A stretch of DNA of 64,000 bases, from positions 1 through 64,000 of the forward strand of contig NZ_AUMU01000011.1 in the NCBI RefSeq assembly GCF_000430845.1, read 5' to 3'. The position numbers and the translations under genes were made by a program. This DNA is from Chryseobacterium gregarium DSM 19109. Lineage in GTDB: Bacteria > Bacteroidota > Bacteroidia > Flavobacteriales > Weeksellaceae. Shown here piece after piece: positions 33,236-42,534 of the stretch (its first letter is position 1; the number at the start of each line of letters is the position of its first letter). Under the pieces are notes generated by a model that ran no database searches, was not told where the DNA came from, and saw only the letters and a list, made by a program, of their open reading frames with translations.

Positions 33236-33686
33236 TCTTGATGATATAGAATCTGATGATATTACCATAGGACTGGTAAGATTGGCAAAACATATCCCTG
33301 ACCATGAGTTTTTCTTTACCGTAAACCAGAAAAACGGCCTTAATTTCAGACGGATTGATGATCTCGTCTTTGAAGGAGCGCATTATCATTATCATTTTTC
33401 AAGGTTTGAAACTTATGATAAGTTTACCAAGACCTGCTTTACTTTTATTTCAAACCGGTCCTTTGAAAGTAGGCAAAAAAAAACACACACAGAACTCTTC
33501 CTACAAGAAGATAACATTAAATTTTTATTAAATAATCAGGTAGAAGTGCAATATATTTTGCACAGTTCGGAACAGTTTCCTGATTTTTCCGTAATTTTGC
33601 TCCCTGAAAATCTTGTGTTTCCGATTCAAGATTATATATTAAGTTCTGAAGAAGAACTTTATCAAATTATCCAGTATTATGAATAA
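33213..33686 (+). CDS. IPExxxVDY family protein
   Basis: A 157-aa protein of a Bacteroidota-specific family without a known function, usually encoded between rnc and pyk. It begins IQKLYDLDDIESDDITIGLV and ends with a C-terminal ILLPENLVFPIQDYILS, the diverged family motif. The only plausible start is TTG at 33213, inside the end of rnc; no in-frame ATG lies near it. Its 3' end overlaps pyk by 8 bp. The overlaps on both sides imply one transcript. Confidence 0.8.
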   Translation: MEIQKLYDLDDIESDDITIGLVRLAKHIPDHEFFFTVNQKNGLNFRRIDDLVFEGAHYHYHFSRFETYDKFTKTCFTFISNRSFESRQKKTHTELFLQEDNIKFLLNNQVEVQYILHSSEQFPDFSVILLPENLVFPIQDYILSSEEELYQIIQYYE

Positions 33687-35124
33687 GTATTTAAAGAAGA
33701 CAAAAATTATCGCGACACTTGGTCCGGCTTCATCATCGAAGGAAGTAATGTTAGGGTTAATGAAAGCAGGTGTTGATATTTTCAGAATCAACTTTTCCCA
33801 TGCAGACTATGACTTAGTTCGATCCAATATTAGCATCATCAGAGAACTCAACAAAGAATACGGTTTTTCTGTAGGGATCCTCGGTGACCTTCAGGGCCCG
33901 AAACTGAGAGTAGGTGTAGTAAAGGAGGGTTCTTACCTTAATCCTGGAGACATTCTTACCTTTACCAACGAAAAAATAGAAGGAGATTCCACCAGAGTCT
34001 ATATGACTTACCAACAGTTCCCACAGGACGTGAAAGTAGGAGAGAAAATCCTTATTGATGACGGAAAGCTGATGCTTGAAGTTATCGAAACAAACGAAAT
34101 TGATACGGTAAAAGCCAAAACCATTCAGGGAGGGCCTTTAAGCTCTAAAAAAGGAGTTAACCTTCCGAATACCAATGTTTCCCTGCCTGCCTTAACGGAA
34201 AAAGACATTCAGGATGCGAATTTCATGCTTGACCATGATGTAGACTGGATCGCGCTTTCTTTCGTGCGTCATGCCCAGGACATCATTGACCTTAAAGAAT
34301 TAATTTCAAAACATCCCAACGGAAAATTCAAGACGCCGATTATTGCGAAAATCGAGAAGCCTGAAGGGGTAAAAAATATCGAGGAAATCTTATTGGAGTG
34401 CGACGGCCTGATGGTTGCGCGTGGAGACTTAGGAGTTGAGGTTCCGATGGAAGAAGTTCCTGCGATCCAGAAGACACTGGTTGAAAAAGCAAGGTTCTAC
34501 TCCAAGCCGGTGATCATTGCCACACAGATGATGGAAACGATGATCAACAGCTTAACGCCAACGAGAGCGGAAGTGAATGACGTAGCGAACTCCGTACTTG
34601 ACGGTGCTGATGCAGTGATGCTTTCCGGGGAAACTTCTGTAGGAAGATATCCTGTCCAGGTGGTTGAAAACATGACCAAGATCGTTAAAAACATTGAAAC
34701 GACCCATTTCTACCAGCATAAAAACGAACCGATTGAAAAAGACTTCAACTGCATCGATGAAAGGTTTATTACCAACAGGGTATGCCTTGCAGCGGTAAGA
34801 ATTGCCAAAACCACCAATGTAGCGGCTATCGTTACCCTGACCAGCTCCGGATATACTGCATTCCAGCTGGCCGCCCACCGACCGAATTCCCATATTATCG
34901 TATTTAGCGGAAACAGAAGGGTCATTACCATGCTGAACCTGCTGTGGGGCGTTCATGCTTTTTATTATGACATGAAGAAATCTACTGATGAAACGATTAT
35001 TCAGGTAAATATGCTGACGCATAACTACGGATATATTGAAGCCGGAGATTTTGTTATCAACATCAATGCTACTCCATCTTACGAAGGCGGAAAAACAAAT
35101 ACGCTGAGACTGACTACTGTTTAA
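33679..35124 (+). CDS. pyk: Pyruvate kinase
   Basis: A 481-aa glycolytic enzyme (PEP + ADP to pyruvate + ATP). It starts TKIIATLGPASSSKEVMLGL, carries the metal/substrate loop IIAKIEKPEGVKNIEEIL and the catalytic region GLMVARGDLGVEVPMEEVP, then ATQMMETMINSLTPTRAEVN. The C-terminal regulatory domain is present. It follows the IPExxxVDY gene with an 8-bp overlap and ends in a strong terminator. Confidence 0.98.
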   Translation: MNKYLKKTKIIATLGPASSSKEVMLGLMKAGVDIFRINFSHADYDLVRSNISIIRELNKEYGFSVGILGDLQGPKLRVGVVKEGSYLNPGDILTFTNEKIEGDSTRVYMTYQQFPQDVKVGEKILIDDGKLMLEVIETNEIDTVKAKTIQGGPLSSKKGVNLPNTNVSLPALTEKDIQDANFMLDHDVDWIALSFVRHAQDIIDLKELISKHPNGKFKTPIIAKIEKPEGVKNIEEILLECDGLMVARGDLGVEVPMEEVPAIQKTLVEKARFYSKPVIIATQMMETMINSLTPTRAEVNDVANSVLDGADAVMLSGETSVGRYPVQVVENMTKIVKNIETTHFYQHKNEPIEKDFNCIDERFITNRVCLAAVRIAKTTNVAAIVTLTSSGYTAFQLAAHRPNSHIIVFSGNRRVITMLNLLWGVHAFYYDMKKSTDETIIQVNMLTHNYGYIEAGDFVININATPSYEGGKTNTLRLTTV

Positions 35125-35146
35125 TTTAAACATCAGCTTTATCAAT

Positions 35147-35182
35147 AAAACAACTCCCGGAAGAATTTCCAGGAGTTGTTTT
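35147..35182. terminator. Terminator after pyk
   Basis: AAAACAACTCC pairs with GGAGTTGTTTT around a short loop that can pair further (CGGAAG...TTCC), followed by T-rich DNA. The U-tract suits the plus strand and, more weakly, the minus strand. Confidence 0.85.
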
Positions 35183-35273
35183 ATATTTATATAAGAGGCT
35201 TTACTTAATTCAATAATAAACTTTATACATTTTACATAGTACTTGATACATTATACTAAAAATCAATACTAAT

Positions 35274-36566
35274 TTAATTCCCCACAATGGTTCTTGCCGT
35301 TACAAACTCCTTTAAGGCTAATAAGGAGAGCTCCGTTCCGTAGCCTGAAGTCTTGGTGCCTCCGAAAGGGAAACGCGGATCAGAACTCGTCATCCTGTTG
35401 ATATTTACCGTTCCGGATTCCAGGTTCTCAATAAAGAATAACTGGCGCGCCCTGTCTTTTGTCCATACCGAATTGGAAAGCCCGAAAGGGATATCATTGG
35501 CCAGCTGTACAGCTTCTTCGTCATTTTTTGCAATCATAACCATTCCCAGCGGACCGAAAAGTTCTTCCTGTAGAATAGGATTTCCCTCCTGCACCCTGAT
35601 CAGTCCAGGCTTGAATTCATTACCGGAAATCCTTTCCAGCGGGATTATGATTTCGGCTCCGTTCTCCAAAGCCTTCTTAAATTGTTTTTCCAGGTCATCT
35701 GCCAGGTCCGGCCGGGCCATTCCGGCAATCCTGGTTTCTTTATCCATCGGATCGGCAGGAATGTATTTTTTATATTCTTCTATGAATTTAGGAAGGAAGG
35801 TATCCTCGATTTTCTCATCAATAATAAATCTTTTGGCAGCCACACAGGTCTGCCCGCAGTTTTGAAGCCTTGCCAGCGCCCCTACTCTAGCCGCTTCGTC
35901 AAGGTTTGCATCATCCAGCACAATAAAAGCATCGCTTCCTCCCAATTCCAGCAATGACTTTTTGATATTCTGTCCCGCAATGGAAGCTACCTCAGCGCCT
36001 GCTCTTTCACTTCCCGTTAAGCTTACGCCCGCAACAACTTTATGTTCCAAAACTTCTTTTACATCCTGATGACCTATTTCAAGATTCTGGAAAACCCCTT
36101 CTGGAAAACCGGCTTCCAACAGGACATCCTCAATGGCATTCCCGCTTCCGAAACAGATTGAAGCATGCTTAAGCACCACCGTGTTGCCCGCTAAAATTGC
36201 CGGGACGGCAAACCGTAATACCTGCCAGAAAGGAAAATTCCACGGCATAATGCCTAAAATTACGCCTTTCGGGACATACTGAATTTCAGAATAACTATAT
36301 TCTGAATCCACTTTTTCAGGCTTTAAACTGTTTTCTGCATCCGCATAATAATTCATCATCAGGGCACATTTCTCCACTTCAGCGATCGATTGTGAAATCG
36401 GTTTGTTCATTTCCGAGGTAATGACCTTCCCGAATTTTTCAGCATTGGTTTTTAATATTTCCGCTGCTTTGGCAATATACTTCTGACGGTCTTCAAACGG
36501 TACATTTTTCCATTCTCTAAATGTTTTACCGGCCCTGATTAATTTATTTTCAATTGATTGTTCCAT
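35274..36566 (-). CDS. NAD(P)-dependent aldehyde dehydrogenase (succinate-semialdehyde type)
   Basis: A 430-aa ALDH. The catalytic Glu is in LELGGSDAFIVLDD and the Cys in NCGQTCVAAKRF; the cofactor-binding GSERAGAEVA follows the family. The likely reaction is succinate semialdehyde to succinate, but substrate is by similarity only. The N-terminus is about 20 residues shorter than usual for the family, whose first strand is missing; the frame is open upstream but does not resemble it. No recognisable partner in the pathway is adjacent; hutG follows on its 5' side. Confidence 0.85.
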   Translation of the reverse strand: MEQSIENKLIRAGKTFREWKNVPFEDRQKYIAKAAEILKTNAEKFGKVITSEMNKPISQSIAEVEKCALMMNYYADAENSLKPEKVDSEYSYSEIQYVPKGVILGIMPWNFPFWQVLRFAVPAILAGNTVVLKHASICFGSGNAIEDVLLEAGFPEGVFQNLEIGHQDVKEVLEHKVVAGVSLTGSERAGAEVASIAGQNIKKSLLELGGSDAFIVLDDANLDEAARVGALARLQNCGQTCVAAKRFIIDEKIEDTFLPKFIEEYKKYIPADPMDKETRIAGMARPDLADDLEKQFKKALENGAEIIIPLERISGNEFKPGLIRVQEGNPILQEELFGPLGMVMIAKNDEEAVQLANDIPFGLSNSVWTKDRARQLFFIENLESGTVNINRMTSSDPRFPFGGTKTSGYGTELSLLALKEFVTARTIVGN

Positions 36567-36689
36567 AATGTATGATCTGTTTAATTTCAGATGGTGTGAT
36601 GAATATAGTGGCGCCTTTAAAGCACCGGAAAAGCAGCAAATTCTGTTCCCTGCACTGCGCTCAAATAATGATTTTATCTATAGATACCA

Positions 36690-37607
36690 TCAGGCCATAA
36701 ACCATTCATTGATAAGCGTTGCCGCCAACCTGGAAGTACGGTCCTGGATATCATACGCAGGATTGACTTCCGCTACATCCAAAGCCAGAAGTTTTCTGCT
36801 TTTTAAAATATGCCTATAAAAATGCATGAAGGCAGCATCTGCAAAAATCCCGTTGTATGCCGCCGCCGATACCCCGGGCGCTATCGAAGCGTTGAAAACG
36901 TCCATGCAGACGGTAAGGTAAAGATAATCTACACTTTCGAGCAGATCATCGATACGCTGATAAACGGAAGGAAGGTTTTCAAAGAAGATTTCATCGGCCA
37001 GAATATATTTCATCCGGTACTGATGGGCGGTATCAAACAGCTTCAGGGTATTTGAATTCCTCTGAATCCCGATATGCAGTGAATTTATTTCCCCTTCCTG
37101 GGCAATCTGCCAGAAACCCGTCCCGGAACTTGTCCCTGCACTTTCAGGCTGGCGGTTGTCAAAATGGGCATCAATATTGATGATCCCGATTTTCTGTTCT
37201 GGGAAAGCCGTTTTTACGCCTAAGTAATGGGCATAGGTAACTTCATGCCCACCTCCGAGAACTACTGATTTCCCGCCTTTCAGCAGGACTTTGGAAACCC
37301 TTTTGGCGAGCTCATGCTGGGTATTCTCTAGATTTCCTTCAGGACATACAATATTTCCGAAATCCAGCAGTGAAAAATCGGGAAGGATCACCGGGAAATT
37401 AGCCATATTTTTCCTGATAAGATCCGGAGCCTCTTTAGCACCCTGCCTTCCTCTGTTCCTGCGGACCCCTTCATCCACGGCAAATCCGTGCAGGACAAAA
37501 TCATCCATAGAGATGGCATCATAATTACGTTCTTCTCTTACCCTCTGAAATATTCTGTGGAAAAGAAGTTCTTCCCCGTCTAATCTTCCCTGCCAAATGT
37601 TTTTCAT
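36690..37607 (-). CDS. hutG: Formimidoylglutamase (ureohydrolase family)
   Basis: A 305-aa arginase/ureohydrolase protein. The manganese ligands are in GGGHEVTYAHY (His) and NIDAHFDNR (D-x-H-x-D), and in the later VCMDVFNASIAPG (D-x-F-D-like; last two ligands). Position 35 bp downstream of hutI points to formimidoylglutamate hydrolysis, the last step of histidine catabolism, rather than arginase or agmatinase. Confidence 0.88.
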   Translation of the reverse strand: MKNIWQGRLDGEELLFHRIFQRVREERNYDAISMDDFVLHGFAVDEGVRRNRGRQGAKEAPDLIRKNMANFPVILPDFSLLDFGNIVCPEGNLENTQHELAKRVSKVLLKGGKSVVLGGGHEVTYAHYLGVKTAFPEQKIGIINIDAHFDNRQPESAGTSSGTGFWQIAQEGEINSLHIGIQRNSNTLKLFDTAHQYRMKYILADEIFFENLPSVYQRIDDLLESVDYLYLTVCMDVFNASIAPGVSAAAYNGIFADAAFMHFYRHILKSRKLLALDVAEVNPAYDIQDRTSRLAATLINEWFMA

Positions 37608-37642
37608 TATTAGTATGTGTATGTGATAAAGTGTTGGTTATT

Positions 37643-38866
37643 TTAAATTATATTTCCGTTAATATAAATATGCTCTGCTCTAAGGCTTCCCTGGTGATAA
37701 AGAATATTCTGGAAATTATCGGTTTTAAAAGTAACAAAATCCGCTTTCAACCCTTCTTCCAGTTTCCCTCTGTCTTCCAATCCGAGCGCAAACGCAGAAC
37801 GGAACGTGATTCCCGCCAATACTTCAGCGGTGGTGAGTTTTTCAAATGTAGCTAAAACGGAAGCCTGGGTGATCAGGTTTCCCATCGGTGCCGATCCCGG
37901 GTTCCAGTCGCTGGCAATCGCTAGAATGGCTCCTGCATCCAATAATTTCCTTGCTGGAGTAAACTTTTCGCCCAATCCCAGGCTGGCACCCGGCAAAGCA
38001 GTCGCCACCGTATCAGATTTCGCCAGAAACTCAATATCTTCATCAATAGTTGCTTCCAGATGATCAGCAGATTTCGCGCCAACCTCCACTGCTATTCTTG
38101 AGCTTCCCGGTGTAAACTGATCGGCATGAACCGTAATTTCAAAACCTAAATCTTTAGTTTTAAGCAAAAATTCACGGCTTTCTTCCGGCTGAAAGGCTGA
38201 TTTCTCAATAAAGATATCGACCCGTTTAGACAGATCCTCTTCTTTTACTTTAGGTAAAATCTCAGTCAGGATATATTGCAAATATGTCTGATTATCTTCT
38301 GTGAAATCCTTTGGTTTCAGGTGGGCTGAAAGACAGGTCGGCACCAAAGTCGCCTGGGTCTGTGCCTGGGCTTTTTTAATGGTACGGAGCATTTTCAGCT
38401 CATTTTCAACATCCAGGCCGTACCCACTTTTCACTTCAACCGTTGTAATCCCGAGAGAGATTAAGAAATCTATCCTTTCAAGGAGCGTCGATAATAATTC
38501 TTCTTCCGAAGCACTTCTGGTATGCTGAACGGAGCTCCAGATCCCTCCCCCGCTTTCGGCGATTTCCAGATAGGTCTTTCCCGCATTACGCATGGCAAAG
38601 TCATTCGCACGGTTACCGCCAAAACAAATGTGAGTGTGTGAATCGGTGAACGCAGGAAGAACAATCTGCTCACCTTTCACAGATTCAATTTCGATATCCT
38701 GATGTTCAGATTTTAAGGCTTCAAAAATTCCGGTTTTGTGAATTTTACCATTATTAACAACAATTCCGCCATCAGCAATAATATTGATCTGCTTATCAGA
38801 AATCTTTCCTCTTAACGGAAGATGGGCAAGGGTTACAACCTGCCTGAAAGGACCTATAAGTTTCAT
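37643..38866 (-). CDS. hutI: Imidazolonepropionase
   Basis: A 407-aa amidohydrolase that opens the imidazolone ring in histidine catabolism. Metal site HTHICFGGNRANDF at about residues 71-85, later HADQFTPG and HLEATIDEDI, and a final D in ASDWNPGSAPMGN. Full family length. It precedes hutG by 35 bp, so they form one operon; hutH and hutU are not in the window. Confidence 0.95.
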   Translation of the reverse strand: MKLIGPFRQVVTLAHLPLRGKISDKQINIIADGGIVVNNGKIHKTGIFEALKSEHQDIEIESVKGEQIVLPAFTDSHTHICFGGNRANDFAMRNAGKTYLEIAESGGGIWSSVQHTRSASEEELLSTLLERIDFLISLGITTVEVKSGYGLDVENELKMLRTIKKAQAQTQATLVPTCLSAHLKPKDFTEDNQTYLQYILTEILPKVKEEDLSKRVDIFIEKSAFQPEESREFLLKTKDLGFEITVHADQFTPGSSRIAVEVGAKSADHLEATIDEDIEFLAKSDTVATALPGASLGLGEKFTPARKLLDAGAILAIASDWNPGSAPMGNLITQASVLATFEKLTTAEVLAGITFRSAFALGLEDRGKLEEGLKADFVTFKTDNFQNILYHQGSLRAEHIYINGNII

Positions 38867-39099
38867 GTATTGGGTTTAAGCTATAATTATTCAGATAAAT
38901 ATACCGGGTGCTTCAGAATGCCGGATTATATTCAAATGCATTGCTGCAGTAATCCGGATACAGACAGAAGCTCAATACATTCTTATCTTTAAATTTTCTC
39001 TCTCAAAAATACTCAAAATATCTGTTGTTCTCAAATCTTAATTTTTCCGTAATCTCAACCTCAATTTTTCCTATCTTTACGGTAAATGAAATTGAATTA

Positions 39100-40122
39100 A
39101 TGCCTGATTTTTTACATCCCGATAAAGACAATTTTTCCCGCGACGAGCTAATGCAGGAAGAACAGATCCGTCCGCAGAGCTTTAAAGATTTTGCAGGGCA
39201 GAGAAAGACCCTAGACAATCTCGAAGTTTTTGTGAACGCTGCCAAAAGACGTGGTGGAGCCCTGGATCATGTTTTGCTGCATGGCCCTCCCGGTTTGGGT
39301 AAAACCACCCTCGCCAATATCATTGCCAATGAACTTGGCGTCAGCTGCAAGATTACCTCCGGCCCTGTGCTGGATAAACCGGGCAGCCTCGCCGGCTTAC
39401 TGACCAACCTGGAAGAAAACGATGTTCTTTTTATTGATGAGATCCACCGTTTGTCGCCTGTTGTGGAAGAATACCTGTATTCTGCCATGGAGGATTATAA
39501 AATTGACATTATGCTGGAAACAGGCCCGAATGCGAGAAGTGTCCAGATCAGCTTAAATCCTTTCACTTTAGTAGGCGCAACGACCCGAAGCGGAATGCTG
39601 ACGAAACCGATGCTGGCAAGGTTCGGAATCCAGAGCAGACTGGAATATTATACGATTGAATTGCTGTCGATGATTATTATCCGGAGTGCCCGGGTTCTCG
39701 GCGTGAGAATTTATGAAGATGCTGCCATCGAAATCGCCAGAAGAAGCCGCGGAACCCCGAGAATCGCGAATGCACTTTTGAGAAGGGTACGGGATTTTGC
39801 CGAAATAAAAGGAAACGGCGAAATTGAAATCAACATCACCAAATATGCGCTGGATTCTCTGCATGTAGATGAATTCGGACTGGATGAAATGGATAATAAA
39901 ATCATGCGCGTTATGATTGAAAATTTCAGAGGAAAACCTGTGGGGATTTCTGCCCTGGCCACCTCAATCGCAGAAAATCCGGAAACCTTGGAGGAAGTAT
40001 ATGAACCTTTCCTGATCCAGGAAGGATTTATCATCAGAACCCCGAGGGGCCGCGAAGTAACGGAGAAAGCCTATAAACATTTGAATATTCCCATACCGAA
40101 AAACCCGGGAGAGCTTTTTTAA
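39100..40122 (+). CDS. ruvB: Holliday junction branch migration helicase RuvB
   Basis: A 340-aa AAA+ ATPase driving branch migration with RuvA. Start [20 protein letters not shown] (ATG at 39100); the frame is open 25 codons further but lacks family sequence. Walker A is [12 protein letters not shown], Walker [12 protein letters not shown], sensor 1 ATTRSGML and the arginine finger region [11 protein letters not shown]. The C-terminal winged helix is intact. A -7-like TATCTTTA lies at about 39073-39080. Confidence 0.97.
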   Translation: MPDFLHPDKDNFSRDELMQEEQIRPQSFKDFAGQRKTLDNLEVFVNAAKRRGGALDHVLLHGPPGLGKTTLANIIANELGVSCKITSGPVLDKPGSLAGLLTNLEENDVLFIDEIHRLSPVVEEYLYSAMEDYKIDIMLETGPNARSVQISLNPFTLVGATTRSGMLTKPMLARFGIQSRLEYYTIELLSMIIIRSARVLGVRIYEDAAIEIARRSRGTPRIANALLRRVRDFAEIKGNGEIEINITKYALDSLHVDEFGLDEMDNKIMRVMIENFRGKPVGISALATSIAENPETLEEVYEPFLIQEGFIIRTPRGREVTEKAYKHLNIPIPKNPGELF

Positions 40123-40264
40123 GCTAGGTTTCAGACTTGCTTAACCGCAAATATTAATATATAAGCATAAGTTAATTTCAGAACATTTAAATATATGAAT
40201 ACATATCATCGCATTTCAAGCTTAAAACTAAATTTTGCAGATTTTAAAAGGAAAGTAATTTAGA

Positions 40265-40876
40265 ATGTATATTCCTAAACTTTACAGAAGCGAAGATTAT
40301 AACCTGATGAAGGAAATCATCAGGGAGAATGCCTTTGCTTTATTGGTTTCTTCGGTTGGCAAGATCAGGGCCACCCATTCCATGATGATGCTGAATGAAG
40401 ATGACCCGGAAAACAGATACGTCGAAACCCATATTTCAAGAGCCAATTTTCAGGCAAAAACACTGAAAGACGGTGATGAGGTTCTTTGTGATTTTTTAGG
40501 GGCTCACAGCTATATTTCGAGCAGCTGGTATGATCATATCAATGTTTCAACCTGGAACTATGAAGCGGTGCAAGTCTACGGAAAGGTACAACTGATGGAT
40601 CGGGAAGAACTGTACAGGCATCTGGAAAAATTAACTTCCCGGTTTGAAAAAAACCAGCAGTGCCCGATGACGGTTAAAGATATGGGAAGGACATTTGTAG
40701 AGAAAGAAATGAAAGGTGCCTTCGGCATCAAAATAATCCCGGATGAGATTTTCATCAAGCAGAAACTTTCCCAAAGCCGAAAAGAGCATGATTTCCGGAA
40801 TATTATCTCAAATCTTGAGAACGGAAATGACAATGATAGAAAAATAGCCGATCAAATGAAAAAGCTAAAACGATAA
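40265..40876 (+). CDS. FMN-binding negative regulator, PaiB-like
   Basis: A 203-aa split-barrel flavoprotein with the PaiB pattern: MYIPKLYRSEDYNLMKEIIR at the start, ATHSMMML, HISRANFQAKTLKDGDEVLC, ISSSWYDHINVSTWNYEAVQ and ending KGAFGIKIIPDEIFIKQKLS. PaiB proteins are annotated as transcriptional repressors of protease and sporulation genes in Bacillus; here the role may be different. It is 24 bp upstream of an MBL hydrolase. Confidence 0.9.
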   Translation: MYIPKLYRSEDYNLMKEIIRENAFALLVSSVGKIRATHSMMMLNEDDPENRYVETHISRANFQAKTLKDGDEVLCDFLGAHSYISSSWYDHINVSTWNYEAVQVYGKVQLMDREELYRHLEKLTSRFEKNQQCPMTVKDMGRTFVEKEMKGAFGIKIIPDEIFIKQKLSQSRKEHDFRNIISNLENGNDNDRKIADQMKKLKR

Positions 40877-40900
40877 GACACGATAAAAACTTAATATTAT

Positions 40901-41767
40901 ATGAAATTATATCCAATACAATGCGGAAAATTTAAACTGGATGGCGGCGCCATGTTCGGAGTCGTCCCGAAAAGTCTGTGGGAGAAAACCAACCCGGCAG
41001 ACGAAAGAAACCTGATTGAACTGGGAACCCGTTCCCTCCTTGTAGAAGACGGAAAGAAACTGATATTAATTGACTGCGGCCTCGGCAGTAAGCAGGATGA
41101 AAAATTCTTCGGGCACTATTCGCTTTGGGGAGATGACAGCTTGGATAAAAACCTGAAAAAATACGGCTTTGTAAAAGAAGATATTACCGATGTCTTCCTT
41201 ACCCACCTTCACTTTGACCACTGTGGCGGCGCCATCGAATGGAATGATGATAAGACAGGCTACCGGCCGGCTTTTAAGAACGCACAGTTCTGGTCAAATG
41301 AAAACCATTGGAAATGGGCGACAGAACCTAATCCAAGGGAAAAGGCCAGCTTCCTGAAAGAAAATATCCTTCCGATCCAAGAAAGCGGACAGCTGAACTT
41401 TGTCTCACTTCCCAATACAGGAAATTACGGCTTCATGCCTGACCTGAAAATGGATGTGATTTTTGTAGACGGCCATACGGAAAAACAGATGCTGCCCGTT
41501 ATCCAGTATCAGGAAAAAACGGTTGTCTTTGCCGCAGACCTGATTCCCACCTCCGGACACATCAACCCGGTTTATGTGATGGGATATGATACACGGCCTC
41601 TTTTAACAGTAGAAGAAAAAGGAAAATTCCTGAAACAGTGTATAGATAATGAGTATCTGCTGTTCTTTGAACATGATGCCCATCATGAGCTGGCCAGCCT
41701 TAAAATGACCGAAAAAGGCGTCAGGCTTGATGAAACCTTTAGTTTTAATGATGTTTTCGGATATTAA
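40901..41767 (+). CDS. MBL-fold metallo-hydrolase
   Basis: A 288-aa metallo-beta-lactamase-fold enzyme with the zinc motif THLHFDHCGG (H-x-H-x-D-H) at about residues 104-113, a later His in VDGHTEKQM, the bridging Asp in VFAADLIPT and a final His in FEHDAHHE. The substrate is unknown; quorum-lactonase-like members share this arrangement. It is 9 bp before coaE. Confidence 0.92.
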   Translation: MKLYPIQCGKFKLDGGAMFGVVPKSLWEKTNPADERNLIELGTRSLLVEDGKKLILIDCGLGSKQDEKFFGHYSLWGDDSLDKNLKKYGFVKEDITDVFLTHLHFDHCGGAIEWNDDKTGYRPAFKNAQFWSNENHWKWATEPNPREKASFLKENILPIQESGQLNFVSLPNTGNYGFMPDLKMDVIFVDGHTEKQMLPVIQYQEKTVVFAADLIPTSGHINPVYVMGYDTRPLLTVEEKGKFLKQCIDNEYLLFFEHDAHHELASLKMTEKGVRLDETFSFNDVFGY

Positions 41768-41776
41768 TTTTTAACA

Positions 41777-42412
41777 ATGGAAGAATTACATTCAGAAAAC
41801 CTTTCGATAGAACCGGACCCGTTATCGGCACCTAAAGTTATCGGCCTTACCGGAGGTATCGGATCAGGAAAAACCACCGTCGCCCATTTCATTGAAGAAT
41901 TCGGATTTCCTGTCTATTATTCAGATGGCCGGGCAAAGACGATTGTGAATGAAGACGAGGTTTTAAAGTTAAAGATAAAAGAACTTTTAGGAAATGATGC
42001 CTATGACACCGACGGACTGTATGACAGAAAACTGGTAGCCGAAAAGGTTTTTAATGATAAAGAACTGCTTCATCAGTTAAATGAAATCATCCATCCTGCC
42101 GTCCGGATTGATTTTGAAGAATGGCTACAACGCCAGACCAAATATCTGGTTTTTAAAGAGACCGCCTTATTGTTTGAATTAAAGCTCAACAAGGAATGCT
42201 ATAAATCTCTCCTAATTACTGCCGAAGACAATATCAGGATCAAAAGGGTAATGGACCGGGACGGCAAAACCTACCGCGAAGTACAGGCTGTTATGGAAAA
42301 GCAGATGCCTGAAAAAGATAAAATAAAACTCGCAGACTGTGTCATTCACAACAATACGAATATAGACGATTTAAAGGACCAGACTGAAAAGGTCATCTTC
42401 GATATCGAATAA
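41777..42412 (+). CDS. coaE: Dephospho-CoA kinase
   Basis: A 211-aa P-loop kinase for the last step of CoA synthesis. Walker A GLTGGIGSGKTTVAHF begins at about residue 23 after a 20-residue extension (EELHSENLSIEPDPLSAPKV). Other marks are YYSDGRAK, LVAEKVFND, IIHPAVR and ETALLFE. The long N-terminal lead suggests either a real extension or an internal start near PKVIGL; there is no internal ATG, so the annotated start is kept. Confidence 0.95.
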   Translation: MEELHSENLSIEPDPLSAPKVIGLTGGIGSGKTTVAHFIEEFGFPVYYSDGRAKTIVNEDEVLKLKIKELLGNDAYDTDGLYDRKLVAEKVFNDKELLHQLNEIIHPAVRIDFEEWLQRQTKYLVFKETALLFELKLNKECYKSLLITAEDNIRIKRVMDRDGKTYREVQAVMEKQMPEKDKIKLADCVIHNNTNIDDLKDQTEKVIFDIE

Positions 42413-42421
42413 AAACAAAAG

Positions 42422-42451
42422 CCCGTTGGAAATAATTCTAACGGGTTTCTT
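42422..42451 (+). terminator. Terminator after coaE
   Basis: CCCGTT-G-GAA with ATAA loop and TTC-T-AACGGG, followed by TTTCTT on the plus strand. Confidence 0.75.
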
Positions 42452-42482
42452 ATTGTTGGCTATTGATGCACATCCAATAAAA

Positions 42483-42510
42483 ATAGGCTCCCGTTTCCGG
42501 GAGCCTATTA
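42483..42510 (-). terminator. Terminator after the large metalloprotease
   Basis: A perfect 12-bp stem AATAGGCTCCCG with CGGGAGCCTATT around TTTC, and a minus-strand T-run (TTTTTAT), 25 bp past the stop. Confidence 0.88.
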
Positions 42511-42534
42511 CGAATAATTAATATTAAATGTAAC

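Noticed and set aside
36568-36819. 83-codon plus frame between the aldehyde dehydrogenase and hutG
   Set aside because: Most of it overlaps the hutG coding end on the opposite strand, and its content is not protein-like.
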